A DNA stretch of 46,054 nt from Candidatus Zambryskibacteria bacterium RIFOXYD1_FULL_40_13 (GTDB lineage Bacteria > Patescibacteriota > Minisyncoccia > Phycocordibacterales > DATDWN01). Position numbers and translations under genes: made by a program. Below are positions 17,712 to 26,970 of this stretch, one piece after another; within the stretch, counting starts at the first letter, position 1; each line of letters opens with the position of its first letter. Location: positions 27,224 to 73,277 of the forward strand of contig MHWY01000002.1 in NCBI GenBank assembly GCA_001824295.1, in the 5' to 3' direction. A model generated the notes under the pieces. That model was given only the letters and a program-made list of their open reading frames with translations, did no database searches and was not told the origin of the DNA.

Positions 17712-18392
17712 CTATACTTTAATTATATGTGCGAAATTTAGGGATTTAGTGATTGTAACCTTGTCCCCAATATTTAGCTCGATTTGGCCATTTTGATTGT
17801 CAGCAAATACCACAGCGGGACCTCGGGTTATTTCTAGTTCAATCTTTGCATCTTCCTTCAAAATCATGTGGTCAGAACGCTCCGTACTGTTATTGAAAGC
17901 CAAACCAATTCCAACCTCAAAGAAACTATCTGTTATTGAGCGGTAGTAGCCTGTAGAACCAAATGGTGTGGCCACAACAACTCCGTCACCAATCACCTCA
18001 TGGCCTATTTGCCTATCATTTACAATAAGCTTGTACCTAATAGCGTGTCTTGCATCATGGTTGTGGACTATAATCTCATTTAAAGCGAGGAGAGTTTGGT
18101 GCTTTGCTTCAACTACGAGTTTCCAATAGTCCAAGGTAATATATTCTCCGTCAGATACTTTTTCGAGCACCTCACTGTTTTCAAAAGGTGAACATAGTTT
18201 ACATATACGACTGTTTCTCAATATTATTTTTGGTATTCCAGGGTATTTTTCCTCGGATTGCATAACTGTCCCGTCTCCACCATAACTTACTACAAAATCA
18301 GGATTTTCATGAACAACAACAAACCCCTTTTCCTTAACAAGTTTGGAGATGTTGTCTATCTCTTTACCAAACAGTACTACTTTGTTTTTCAT
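17712..18392 (-). CDS. nadK: NAD kinase-like protein
   Basis: PDFVVSYGGDGTVMQSEEKYPGIPKIILRN; GDGVVVATPFGSTGYYRSI. Confidence 0.8.
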   Translation of the reverse strand: MKNKVVLFGKEIDNISKLVKEKGFVVVHENPDFVVSYGGDGTVMQSEEKYPGIPKIILRNSRICKLCSPFENSEVLEKVSDGEYITLDYWKLVVEAKHQTLLALNEIIVHNHDARHAIRYKLIVNDRQIGHEVIGDGVVVATPFGSTGYYRSITDSFFEVGIGLAFNNSTERSDHMILKEDAKIELEITRGPAVVFADNQNGQIELNIGDKVTITKSLNFAHIIKV

Positions 18393-18461
18393 CGGTCTCT
18401 AAATTATATCATAACCTCCATATAGCTTTTGAGTTTTAACACACTCTGTTATAATCATGAG

Positions 18462-19040
18462 ATGAATACAATTAGCCAAGAAAATAGTCAGCACGATAAC
18501 AGTTTTATATTAAAAGATATTTTTGTCATTGCAGTAAGCATTTCGTTCGCTATATTTCTGGCTAATACCAATTTCCTTGTGAATGTACTCACAAAAACCA
18601 AAGAGCTGGAAGTGGTTGGAAGCTTTGTTGCTGGAATGTTTTTTACATCTATTTTTACAACCGCACCCGCCATTGCTACCCTGGGCGAGATATCACAAAG
18701 CTACTCAGTACTTCTGACCGCTCTCTTCGGTGCAATGGGAGCAGTTCTCGGTGACCTGATTATATTTAGATTTATTAGAGATAGATTTTCGGACCACTTA
18801 ACGGAGCTTGTTAAACATAAAGGATTTAAAAAAAGAACAAGGGTCTTATTTCATTTAAAGGCTTTCAGGTGGATAACCTTTCTTCTGGGTGGGCTAATCC
18901 TTGCCTCTCCTTTTCCTGACGAAATAGCTATAAGTATATTTGGTTTTCTACATGTAAAGACCACATGGTTTATTCCAATCTCCTTCGTGTTTAACTTTGT
19001 TGGTATAGTGCTTATCGGATTAGTTGCGACTGCAATTTAG
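18462..19040 (+). CDS. Integral membrane protein
   Basis: Multiple hydrophobic segments; MNTISQENSQHDNSFILKDIFVIAVSISFAIFLAN. Confidence 0.7.
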   Translation: MNTISQENSQHDNSFILKDIFVIAVSISFAIFLANTNFLVNVLTKTKELEVVGSFVAGMFFTSIFTTAPAIATLGEISQSYSVLLTALFGAMGAVLGDLIIFRFIRDRFSDHLTELVKHKGFKKRTRVLFHLKAFRWITFLLGGLILASPFPDEIAISIFGFLHVKTTWFIPISFVFNFVGIVLIGLVATAI

Positions 19041-19044
19041 TTTG

Positions 19045-19833
19045 CTATAAGTATCTTTGTATATTTTTCTTGTGTCCCTCGTATGTAGATGAGCAGTGGA
19101 TTTGTCGGTTCTTGTCGTGCAGATAGAACAAGCAGTTTGTTTTCTGTGGATTGTAGGCGGCTTCTATTGCAGACAGGCCTGGGTTAGCAATCGGAGCTGG
19201 TGGCATGCTGTATATGTATGTATTAAAGAGGGAATCAATTTTTTTATCCTCTGGATTAACTTGTGGCCACCACAAATCTTCATCACCTTTGGCGTATTGG
19301 AGAGTGGCATCAATCTGGAGTTTCATTCCTTTGAAAACCCTGTTCCATATTATTCCAGAAATTAGCTTCATGTCGGACTTACTTCCAGCCTCTCTTTGTA
19401 TAAGAGAAGCGATAATAAGGGCAGTATTTTCGTTTATTATCTTGGTTGTTTTTGCCTTTTTCACTGAACCTACCTTTTTTCTGTATTCATCTGTCATTGT
19501 CTTACTGACAACCAAAGGGTCGCTATCTTTGTGTATCAAATATGTTTTTGGAAAATATTGACCCTCAAAACTTTCTTTTGCATATGCGAGATGGGCATTA
19601 TTGAAATCATTTCTCTGGTTTTCATCCCATCCGAATTTATTGACCAAAATATCAACAACCTCTTCCTTTCTTAGCCCCTCCTTGATTTGAATCACTTTTA
19701 CAGAAGGGTTTGCGAGGTTTTCATAAAACGAGAGTGAGGAGAGTAGGCGCCAGTCAAGATTGTATTTGTACATAAGCCCAACTAAAACAGCCAGAGAAAC
19801 CAGAAAAAGTGTTATTACATACTTAAGCTTCAT
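19045..19833 (-). CDS. MltG/YceG-like endolytic transglycosylase
   Basis: Single TM then IASLIQREAGSKSDMKLISGIIWNRVFKGMKLQIDATLQYA ... NTYIYSMPPAPIANPGLSAIEAAYNPQKTNCLFYLHD. Confidence 0.85.
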   Translation of the reverse strand: MKLKYVITLFLVSLAVLVGLMYKYNLDWRLLSSLSFYENLANPSVKVIQIKEGLRKEEVVDILVNKFGWDENQRNDFNNAHLAYAKESFEGQYFPKTYLIHKDSDPLVVSKTMTDEYRKKVGSVKKAKTTKIINENTALIIASLIQREAGSKSDMKLISGIIWNRVFKGMKLQIDATLQYAKGDEDLWWPQVNPEDKKIDSLFNTYIYSMPPAPIANPGLSAIEAAYNPQKTNCLFYLHDKNRQIHCSSTYEGHKKNIQRYL

Positions 19834-19895
19834 GTTGCTATACACTATATCACATAGTATAGTGGTGGTAAATTTAATTTTTTAACACATTTACT

Positions 19896-20120
19896 ATGTC
19901 AATGAAAACTTTTTTAATGAAAAAAATGATGGCCTCACAGCTTAAGGGTGTTCCACAGGCCGAGCAGGATAAACTGCTATCCATGATAGAAAAAAATCCA
20001 GAACTGTTTCAGAAAATAGCACTTGAGGTGCAGGAAGAGGTGAAAAAGGGCAAGGCTCAAATGACAGCCACAATGGATGTGGCCAAAAGGTATGAGTCTG
20101 AATTGAAGGGTCTAATCTAA
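19896..20120 (+). CDS. Small hypothetical protein, 74 aa
   Basis: Open frame MSMKTFLMKKMMASQLKGVPQAEQDKLLSMIEKNPELFQKI. Confidence 0.65.
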   Translation: MSMKTFLMKKMMASQLKGVPQAEQDKLLSMIEKNPELFQKIALEVQEEVKKGKAQMTATMDVAKRYESELKGLI

Positions 20121-20225
20121 ATAGTGGAACATAATTTGCAAGAAGTAATCAACAGGCGTTGATTTATTATATGCTGTGTCTATGTTATTATTTATAGAGT
20201 TAATATTTATCAATAATAAATTTAT

Positions 20226-20498
20226 ATGGAAGAAAAACAACAATACACCGAGATTATGACTGAAATTATAAAAAAACAGTCGGTTATTTTGGGTCCAGAA
20301 ATTGCAGTATTAAAAGCTCGTAGTGTTAGTGGTTTAGTGGTCGAAAATGATGGTAGGGTTAGTGAGGTGGGTGAAAATCCTCAAGCAACTCTTCAGAAAC
20401 TTGTTGATCAATACGTTGAACTATCAGGTCAAATAGTAAAAAACGCTCTTGGGTCAATCTTTGCAAAGTATCCTAACCTTGACCTGGATAATAAATAA
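20226..20498 (+). CDS. Small hypothetical protein, 90 aa
   Basis: Open frame MEEKQQYTEIMTEIIKKQSVILGPEIAVLKARSV. Confidence 0.65.
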   Translation: MEEKQQYTEIMTEIIKKQSVILGPEIAVLKARSVSGLVVENDGRVSEVGENPQATLQKLVDQYVELSGQIVKNALGSIFAKYPNLDLDNK

Positions 20499-20503
20499 AA
20501 ATT

Positions 20504-21229
20504 ATGGAAACAATTATCACTCTTGGTTACTATGTTTCTTCCTTAAGTTTTCTTTTGGCCTCCATCATCACAGCCCTAGCTGTGCGAAAATTTGGAGAAT
20601 CTACGCTTGGATCAATTTTTTCTTACCTTTTTATTGGTACTGAAATAATTTTTGTTATTACTGTTTTTCAGAAGCTTGGTTCAGACTTTTTCCTTATTTC
20701 AGAAGCATCCGTGGATATATGGGTGCACATTATGCTTTATTTGGCACTATTTTCGTATTACTTTGGATTCAGAGCTCTTGTGGGTCTTGTTGGCAACTCA
20801 AGTGTAGCAGTTAGTAATCCTGGTCATGAGGGTGGAAAAACGTGGGGAATTTTTGCCATTGTAATGCTTGTAATAATATTTATTCTTCCAAACAAGCTTG
20901 AGTCATTTATAGGAGCTTATACAGGGTCTCTTTTGGCTGGCTATGGTTTTCATTATTATCTTGCATGTCTGTGGGCTGGTATGGCTGGAACATTTCTAAT
21001 TCGTGTAAAAAAATATCTTGGACAAATAGGTAGAGCCATTGCAAATCCAATGACTGTGGCAATCTGGACCCTAGCCGTAATGGAATTCTGGAGCTTGCTC
21101 GCTAAAACATGGAAGGTTGTTGATCTCTCGCCAAGTAGTATTGAGGGTGTAGAGAAACTATTTCTGATTATCGCTTCTGTTTCTGTAACATATGGAGCCT
21201 TGCATTTGAGATCGTTGGCAAAGGTGTAG
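20504..21229 (+). CDS. Multi-pass membrane protein upstream of a histidine kinase
   Basis: About seven hydrophobic segments; adjacent to the HK gene. Confidence 0.75.
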   Translation: METIITLGYYVSSLSFLLASIITALAVRKFGESTLGSIFSYLFIGTEIIFVITVFQKLGSDFFLISEASVDIWVHIMLYLALFSYYFGFRALVGLVGNSSVAVSNPGHEGGKTWGIFAIVMLVIIFILPNKLESFIGAYTGSLLAGYGFHYYLACLWAGMAGTFLIRVKKYLGQIGRAIANPMTVAIWTLAVMEFWSLLAKTWKVVDLSPSSIEGVEKLFLIIASVSVTYGALHLRSLAKV

Positions 21230-21260
21230 CAAATATATAACCGTATTTTTTCTACAAACA

Positions 21261-23009
21261 ATGACATTAACCTCGATTTTATTCTTCATTTTAGTTGGCG
21301 GTTTAGCTGTCAGTATTTACCATCTCATAAGTGACTATAGGGCCAAACAAGCCTTATTCAAGAGAGAAGAAGATATAAGTAGAAGGATGTACGAGCTTTC
21401 TATTCTCAAAGAAATTGGGGATAGGGTTGGGTACTCACTTGATGTACAACAAATAATAGATGTCATTATCAATACACTGGGTCAGCTCATAGACTATTCA
21501 GCTGTGTCATACATGCTTTTCGGGCAGGAAAAGATTATTTTTAAGATTCATCTCGAAAAATCTGTGCACAGAGGCTTTATTGATGATATCAAGGGTAGAA
21601 TGCTTGGTTCCCTGTCGGCACTTTTAGACCGGGAGTTTAGTGAGAAAAATATTAAAGAAATAATATCTGGTGCGATTATTATAAATGAGCTTAATGAACC
21701 CGTTAGGTCTTTTTTCAACATTCCACTAGTTATTGATGAAAAGGTGGTTGGTGTTTTGACCATCGCTGACACAAAAAGTGGCTTATACAAGGAAGAGGAG
21801 ATGACTATCCTCTACAAAATCATCCAGCAAGCTTCAAAGGCAGTTACAAGTCTGCAAGGAGTAATAAAAACAGAACAAGCAAAAGTTAATGCCATGATGG
21901 AAAGTATGGCTGATGGAGTAGTTATGACAGACACAGACTACAGAATACTTGTTGCGAACCCTAGTGCCAAATCAATCATCGGATTGTCTGCAAAAGAGAG
22001 CATAACCATTTTTGATTTTATTGATAACCTGGAAGGGAAGTTTGATATGAGAGGTAAGCTAGAAGAGAGTGTTAAGCTAGATAAAGCATTCAAGTCAGAT
22101 GAGGTTCTAATAAAAGACAAGTTTTACAAAATTTTTGTTTTTCCTGTAAAGACGAGTACAGTTGGGGCGTCTGGTGGAAAAGATATTATAGGGGGGGTTG
22201 TTATTTTTCATGATGTCACAGCGGAGAGAGCAATAGAGCAGATTCGGGAGCAGTTTACGTCTATGATTGTTCACGAACTACGCACACCACTTTCTGGTAT
22301 AAATAAAATCAGTGAGCTTCTACGGGACGGTCAGGATAAAATAGAGAAGAAAGATTTTGATGAATATGTAAAACTTATTAACACAGATAGTTCAAGTATG
22401 CTTGAACTGGTCAACGATATTTTGGACATTGCCAAGCTTGAAGCTGGGAAGTTTGATATCAAAAAGGAGCCAACCGATTTGAGAAAAATAGTTGATAATC
22501 GTATTGATTTCTTCAGGCCTAGCGCAACCGATGCAAAGCTGTCCCTAAATGTAGTTTATGACAACGAGATGCCTGCCTTGGTGCCCATAGACCAGGCCGG
22601 AATAAAACAAGTATTGAATAATTTAATCTCTAATTCTATAAAATTTACCAAGGCAGATGGTTCTGTGGAAGTGCTAGTTGTACATCATAAGGCAGACTCA
22701 AAAATTACAGACGAATTCACTAGATTATCATGTAAAACTTCAGTTCCATTACATGATGAAAGTTTTGTCGGTTTTCCAGAATCAATCATTGTAGCTGTCT
22801 CCGACACAGGCTCTGGTATTGAAGAGAATAATATCAAGGAATTGTTTAGTAAGTTTAAGCAACTAGGTAACAAGTCAGAGACGGGAGTTAAGGGTACAGG
22901 TCTGGGATTGGCTATTGCAAAAGGTATCGTTGAGGGTCATGGTGGAACTATTGGCGTCGTTTCAGAGGCAGGAGTTGGGAGCGTCTTTTACTTTGTGTTA
23001 CCATTATAG
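21261..23009 (+). CDS. Sensor histidine kinase (TM, GAF-like, PAS, HisKA, HATPase_c)
   Basis: FTSMIVHELRTPLSGINKISELL (H-box), GIKQVLNNLISNSIKFT (N-box), VSDTGSGIEE, KGTGLGLAIAKGIVEGHGGTI. Confidence 0.92.
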   Translation: MTLTSILFFILVGGLAVSIYHLISDYRAKQALFKREEDISRRMYELSILKEIGDRVGYSLDVQQIIDVIINTLGQLIDYSAVSYMLFGQEKIIFKIHLEKSVHRGFIDDIKGRMLGSLSALLDREFSEKNIKEIISGAIIINELNEPVRSFFNIPLVIDEKVVGVLTIADTKSGLYKEEEMTILYKIIQQASKAVTSLQGVIKTEQAKVNAMMESMADGVVMTDTDYRILVANPSAKSIIGLSAKESITIFDFIDNLEGKFDMRGKLEESVKLDKAFKSDEVLIKDKFYKIFVFPVKTSTVGASGGKDIIGGVVIFHDVTAERAIEQIREQFTSMIVHELRTPLSGINKISELLRDGQDKIEKKDFDEYVKLINTDSSSMLELVNDILDIAKLEAGKFDIKKEPTDLRKIVDNRIDFFRPSATDAKLSLNVVYDNEMPALVPIDQAGIKQVLNNLISNSIKFTKADGSVEVLVVHHKADSKITDEFTRLSCKTSVPLHDESFVGFPESIIVAVSDTGSGIEENNIKELFSKFKQLGNKSETGVKGTGLGLAIAKGIVEGHGGTIGVVSEAGVGSVFYFVLPL

Positions 23010-23038
23010 ATAAGTTAATAATAACTATTACAATAATT

Positions 23039-23410
23039 ATGAAGAGAATATTAATAATTGATGATGATACAACTTTTCAAAAGACAATGACTACGAAATT
23101 GCAGTCGTTCTCTTACGATGTTGTATCTGCAACAAACGGTGAGGATGGGCTAAGGATGGCCTTATCAGAAAAGCCTGACCTAATATTACTAGATGTAGTA
23201 ATGCCAAAGCTAGATGGGCTGGGATTTCTAAGGAGGCTCAATCAAAATAGAAATGCTCCAAAAGTTCCAATCCTAATAACATCAAATATTTCGGCTACGG
23301 ACAAGATAGGTGAGGGGGTAGCTCTAGGAGTTAGGGGTTATATTATTAAATCTGACGAAACTCTAGACACAATCATTAAGGAGGTTGAGGCTGTTCTTAA
23401 TCCCAAATAA
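23039..23410 (+). CDS. Single-domain response regulator (REC only)
   Basis: RILIIDDDTTFQKTM...PDLILLDVVMPKLDGLGFLRRL...ILITSNIS. Confidence 0.92.
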   Translation: MKRILIIDDDTTFQKTMTTKLQSFSYDVVSATNGEDGLRMALSEKPDLILLDVVMPKLDGLGFLRRLNQNRNAPKVPILITSNISATDKIGEGVALGVRGYIIKSDETLDTIIKEVEAVLNPK

Positions 23411-23429
23411 CTAGTAAACAATAAATCCC

Positions 23430-23798
23430 ATGAAAAAAATTCTTATCATTGATGACGATGAAATTTTCCGAAAAACAGTGAACGACTCACTTACGAATGC
23501 TGGGTATCTCATAGTTGAAGCAAAGGATGGGGAGGAAGGGCTTCTAGTGACAGAGAAAGAAAAACCGGATTTGATTCTCCTTGATTTAATGATGCCTAAC
23601 ATGGGGGGAATGAATTTTCTTAAGGTCCTGCAAAAAGAAGGGACAGAAAACAAAATACCAATCCTTATTTCATCAAACTTTACCAGCCCTAATCCAGTGG
23701 AGGAGGGAATTGCTCTTGGTATTCGTGGGTATATAATAAAGTCTGACGAGTCACTAGAGACTATCACTACAGCTATTAATTCAATAATCGGTAAGTAG
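23430..23798 (+). CDS. Single-domain response regulator (REC only), paralog of the previous gene
   Basis: KILIIDDDEIFRKTV...PDLILLDLMMPNMGGMNFLKVL...ILISSNFTS. Confidence 0.92.
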   Translation: MKKILIIDDDEIFRKTVNDSLTNAGYLIVEAKDGEEGLLVTEKEKPDLILLDLMMPNMGGMNFLKVLQKEGTENKIPILISSNFTSPNPVEEGIALGIRGYIIKSDESLETITTAINSIIGK

Positions 23799-23809
23799 TT
23801 CTAACCAAT

Positions 23810-24259
23810 ATGAAAAAATATTATAATTTTCCGACCATTCTTGCGGTGGTCTTTGCTGTTGGGCTGGTGGCTATGAGTCTATATGCCACAAGGTGTCATG
23901 GGGAGGGGTGTGTTGTAGATAATAATGTTAAAACAGAACAACCAGTCTCTATTAAAATGAATCCCGAAATTATAAAAAAACAAGTTGAGAATAATGAAAT
24001 AGTACTTCTCGATGTCAGGGAAGATTCGGAGTGGAACGATGGCCACATAAGTGGAGCTATGCACATTCCACTAGGAAATATAAATGAAGAAACGATAACA
24101 AAGATTGAAAAAGGTAAGCCCTTGTATGTTTACTGTAGGTCAGGACGAAGAGCGGGAGAAGCGGTTATTAAATTAAAAAGTCTAGGATTCAATGATGTTA
24201 CAAATCTTGGTGGAGTTTTGGATTGGCAGGAAAATGGCGGAACTCTAGTCGTGGAATAG
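23810..24259 (+). CDS. Membrane-anchored rhodanese-like domain protein
   Basis: VLLDVREDSEWNDGHISGAMHIPLGNI...PLYVYCRSGRRAGEAVIKLKSLGF. Confidence 0.92.
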   Translation: MKKYYNFPTILAVVFAVGLVAMSLYATRCHGEGCVVDNNVKTEQPVSIKMNPEIIKKQVENNEIVLLDVREDSEWNDGHISGAMHIPLGNINEETITKIEKGKPLYVYCRSGRRAGEAVIKLKSLGFNDVTNLGGVLDWQENGGTLVVE

Positions 24260-24411
24260 GTTTTGTAAATTTTACTATCTCTCACTTTTTAGGTATTGTT
24301 ACAGAATGAGTTTATCAATCGGTATTGTCAGGGCGTAACAAGTAAGTTTATTCCCTTCAGATTCGAAGTCCCGTTACCGAAACTTGTCTTAGGTAGACCC
24401 AAAAAAATTTT

Positions 24412-25134
24412 ATGAAAGAAAAGACTAAGAAAAAAATTAAAGATAATCTGGCAGCGGTTAAGGAAATGGCTATTGACTTGGGTATTAGATCCATTGACTT
24501 ACTTGACGCTGCTGTGTGGACTAGTCCCGAAGTTGCGTTGTTTAGTGTTGCGAATTTGGGCAGGTCCTTTTTAAAAGACAGGCTGGAGAAAATGTTTGGG
24601 GAGGTTCGAAAGGAACGAGAGGCTAACAAAATAGACGAAGAGGTTTTGTGTTCTGAAAAAACAACCCACGCAATTTTGGGTCTCACAAAATTCATGGTGC
24701 AACAGAATCCGGACTCAGAGGTATGGAATACGGCGAAGAAGATTTTTATGCGAACATTGCGGAAAGAAACAACAGAACAAGAAAGAACATCGTTGTACAG
24801 TTATCTTGACCTATGCCAGGAGTTGAGTGGAGCAGAAATAATGATTCTCGCTGGTGCTTACAGAATCTACAAGAATGTTGAAACCAATAAATATCCGACT
24901 GATTTGAAGTCACATCACACTAGACGTCGATGGGCTCAAGAAGTAGCTGAATTTGTTGGGTATAAGACAGAGGAGGAGGTCCTACGATATGAGGAGAGTC
25001 TGGCAAAGCAAAAACTCATATATCCCAGTGAATTTATAAATGGCAACGAGCGGGGTGATTGGACAGCGCCTGGCTATGCCCACAGACTTACCGCACTAGG
25101 AGTAAATTTTTCTAAATCTCTTTCATCTAACTAA
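24412..25134 (+). CDS. Hypothetical accessory protein, 240 aa
   Basis: Complete ORF with no recognised domain; lies in the same accessory gap as the RT. Confidence 0.7.
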   Translation: MKEKTKKKIKDNLAAVKEMAIDLGIRSIDLLDAAVWTSPEVALFSVANLGRSFLKDRLEKMFGEVRKEREANKIDEEVLCSEKTTHAILGLTKFMVQQNPDSEVWNTAKKIFMRTLRKETTEQERTSLYSYLDLCQELSGAEIMILAGAYRIYKNVETNKYPTDLKSHHTRRRWAQEVAEFVGYKTEEEVLRYEESLAKQKLIYPSEFINGNERGDWTAPGYAHRLTALGVNFSKSLSSN

Positions 25135-25328
25135 ATATGTCTAGCACTAAACAATCAATCGGGATAGTGTGGACAATAAAACAATGAGGAGAAGCGGAAG
25201 ATTGGGTGAGACACTGGATAAGAAAGGTAAGTATGTGCCTTTTGGTATTAAGATTGAATTACCTCACCACTCAGAAGGGGAATTGGTTATGGATTTATGA
25301 AAAAGAAGAAACCCTGTTCATAATGGGA

Positions 25329-25356
25329 TTGCAAATTTTAATTTTTGTAATATAAT
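25329..25356 (+). promoter_or_regulatory. Strong sigma70-type promoter candidate driving the RT leader
   Basis: TTGCAA, 16-nt spacer, TATAAT. Confidence 0.6.
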
Positions 25357-25361
25357 TTTAA

Positions 25362-25560
25362 TGTGCTTATCTTCAACTGTTCGCCAAACTGGCACTGCTA
25401 ATCACAGATTCAGCTCAACGAGCCATTGCAAGACGAGAGAAGATGAACGCAGACAACGCTACAACTTGTAGCACTCTCTGTTCTGAACATTCAATGCATC
25501 GCATGTGAATCATCTCGTGTTTAAATAGAAGTAATGAATAAAGGCCTCTCGGCCTTTATT
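25362..25560 (+). ncRNA. Candidate RT-associated structured noncoding RNA / leader
   Basis: Downstream of the promoter; hairpins GCCA-AAC-TGGC, GCTC-AAC-GAGC, GCTACAACTTGTAGC, ATTCA.ATGC-ATC-GCAT.G.TGAAT, long-range ACGAGA/TCTCGT, and terminal AATAAAGGCC-TCTC-GGCCTTTATT; no supported ORF. Confidence 0.55.
25537..25560 (+). terminator. Terminator/attenuator-like hairpin just before the RT start
   Basis: Perfect 10-bp stem AATAAAGGCC-TCTC-GGCCTTTATT; no strong U-run follows. Confidence 0.6.
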
Positions 25561-25578
25561 GCGTATTTACTCAATTGT

Positions 25579-26877
25579 ATGACAAAGAAAAAATATAAAA
25601 AAGATTTTCGTGAGGTTCTTGATGGCTTGCTTTATGCATGGGAGAAACTAAGACGACACCCTAGAAAAAATACTAAAGGAAGTGATAATGAGACAATAAA
25701 TACTTTTTCAAAAGACTACACTCTGAATCTTTTAGATTTAAAAAGAAGACTTTTGGAGGGAAAATTTAGTTTTGCTCCTCTGAGAAGAGTTATGGTTGAA
25801 AAAGGCAGAGAAATATTAGTTTATAGAGTAGAAGAAAGAATTCTCGCAATTTCCATTCTGCACGCTGTATTTCCTCGTTTAGAGCATTTAAATTCTAACC
25901 ATGATTTTTCTCGGAAAGGATTATATATGGTGGAAAATGAAGAAGAAATTGACGAGCCAGAATTTGAAGGTACTCCTTTGGCAGTAGAAAAAATTCAAAA
26001 CTATTTAAAAGAGGGGTATATATGGGTGTTCGAGGCAGATATAAAGAAGTTTTTTGACAATGTTCCCAAACAAAAGATATTCAGTCTAATTAAAAGGCAT
26101 ATTACTAATAAACAGGTTCTAGAATTAATAAGACAAATAATTTATTTTGATGTAGAACCGTCTTCTGGTAAGGATGCAAAGGAATATGGACCTCACAAAG
26201 GGGTAGCTCAAGGCTCTTCATTGTCTCCACTACTTGCGAGTATTTATTTATACGACTTCGATATGTATATTTGCAGTATGTCAGATGTAAAGTTAGTAAG
26301 GTATGTGGATGACTTTATAGTTCTTTGTAAAGATGAGAATACCGCCATAAAAATGTATGAGATAGTAAAAAAGAAGTTGAAAGATATGGAGGTAGATATT
26401 TATGAACTAGGAGAAGTGCATAAAACAAGTGGGTTAGAAAAGACAAAAATTACACTTGCACGCGGGTATGGTGCAAAATCCTTCGATTTTCTTGGGTTAA
26501 CTTTCAATAATACAGATGTTGATATAAGCCAGAAAAAGAAGGATGAGATTGATAAAAAAATAAAGGAAATTATTCACTCACCTGGAGTTAATTTTCTAAG
26601 AAAAACTAAAAGTATCGAATCTAGATTGAACGGTTACATTGACCATTATAAAAAAGCACATTACAGTAGAACAGTCGCTTCTCTTGTTAAGATTATTAAT
26701 TTCGCAGAAAAAGAATTGAGAAGCCACTATATTACTATCTACACAAAAATCACAAACAGGCACCCATTACGCAAATTAACCCCGGAAATTGGAGACAGGT
26801 TGTTTAGGTTTATGGGCATTGATTTTGCACACCTTGAGAGAGAAGTTAAAAAACCAATAACTACCCATCGTCCATGA
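25579..26877 (+). CDS. Group-II-like reverse transcriptase, apparently free-standing
   Basis: VFEADIKKFFDNVP, KGVAQGSSLSPLLASIYLYDFD, LVRYVDDFIVLCKD, SFDFLGLTFN; start moved to MTKKKYKKDF because the first 15 codons of the ORF lie in the hairpin. Confidence 0.9.
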   Translation: MTKKKYKKDFREVLDGLLYAWEKLRRHPRKNTKGSDNETINTFSKDYTLNLLDLKRRLLEGKFSFAPLRRVMVEKGREILVYRVEERILAISILHAVFPRLEHLNSNHDFSRKGLYMVENEEEIDEPEFEGTPLAVEKIQNYLKEGYIWVFEADIKKFFDNVPKQKIFSLIKRHITNKQVLELIRQIIYFDVEPSSGKDAKEYGPHKGVAQGSSLSPLLASIYLYDFDMYICSMSDVKLVRYVDDFIVLCKDENTAIKMYEIVKKKLKDMEVDIYELGEVHKTSGLEKTKITLARGYGAKSFDFLGLTFNNTDVDISQKKKDEIDKKIKEIIHSPGVNFLRKTKSIESRLNGYIDHYKKAHYSRTVASLVKIINFAEKELRSHYITIYTKITNRHPLRKLTPEIGDRLFRFMGIDFAHLEREVKKPITTHRP

Positions 26878-26970
26878 GGACAGAGGTGTGCATTGCGGAG
26901 TCCCACAGTCATATGAAATTTGAAAATGAAGCTTGATTTTTTCTTTAAAATAAGCCATATTTAATAGCAA

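Noticed and set aside
24260-24410. Possible tRNA or tRNA-derived att site before the accessory island
   Set aside because: A TTCGAAGTCCC string resembles a T-arm but the stem does not pair and no cloverleaf can be built.
25362-26877. Diversity-generating retroelement (TR/VR pair with the RT)
   Set aside because: The RT carries QGSSLSP rather than the SQ-type DGR motif, and I found no near-copy of the upstream ~200 nt elsewhere in the window that differs at adenines. A whole-genome TR/VR search would be decisive.
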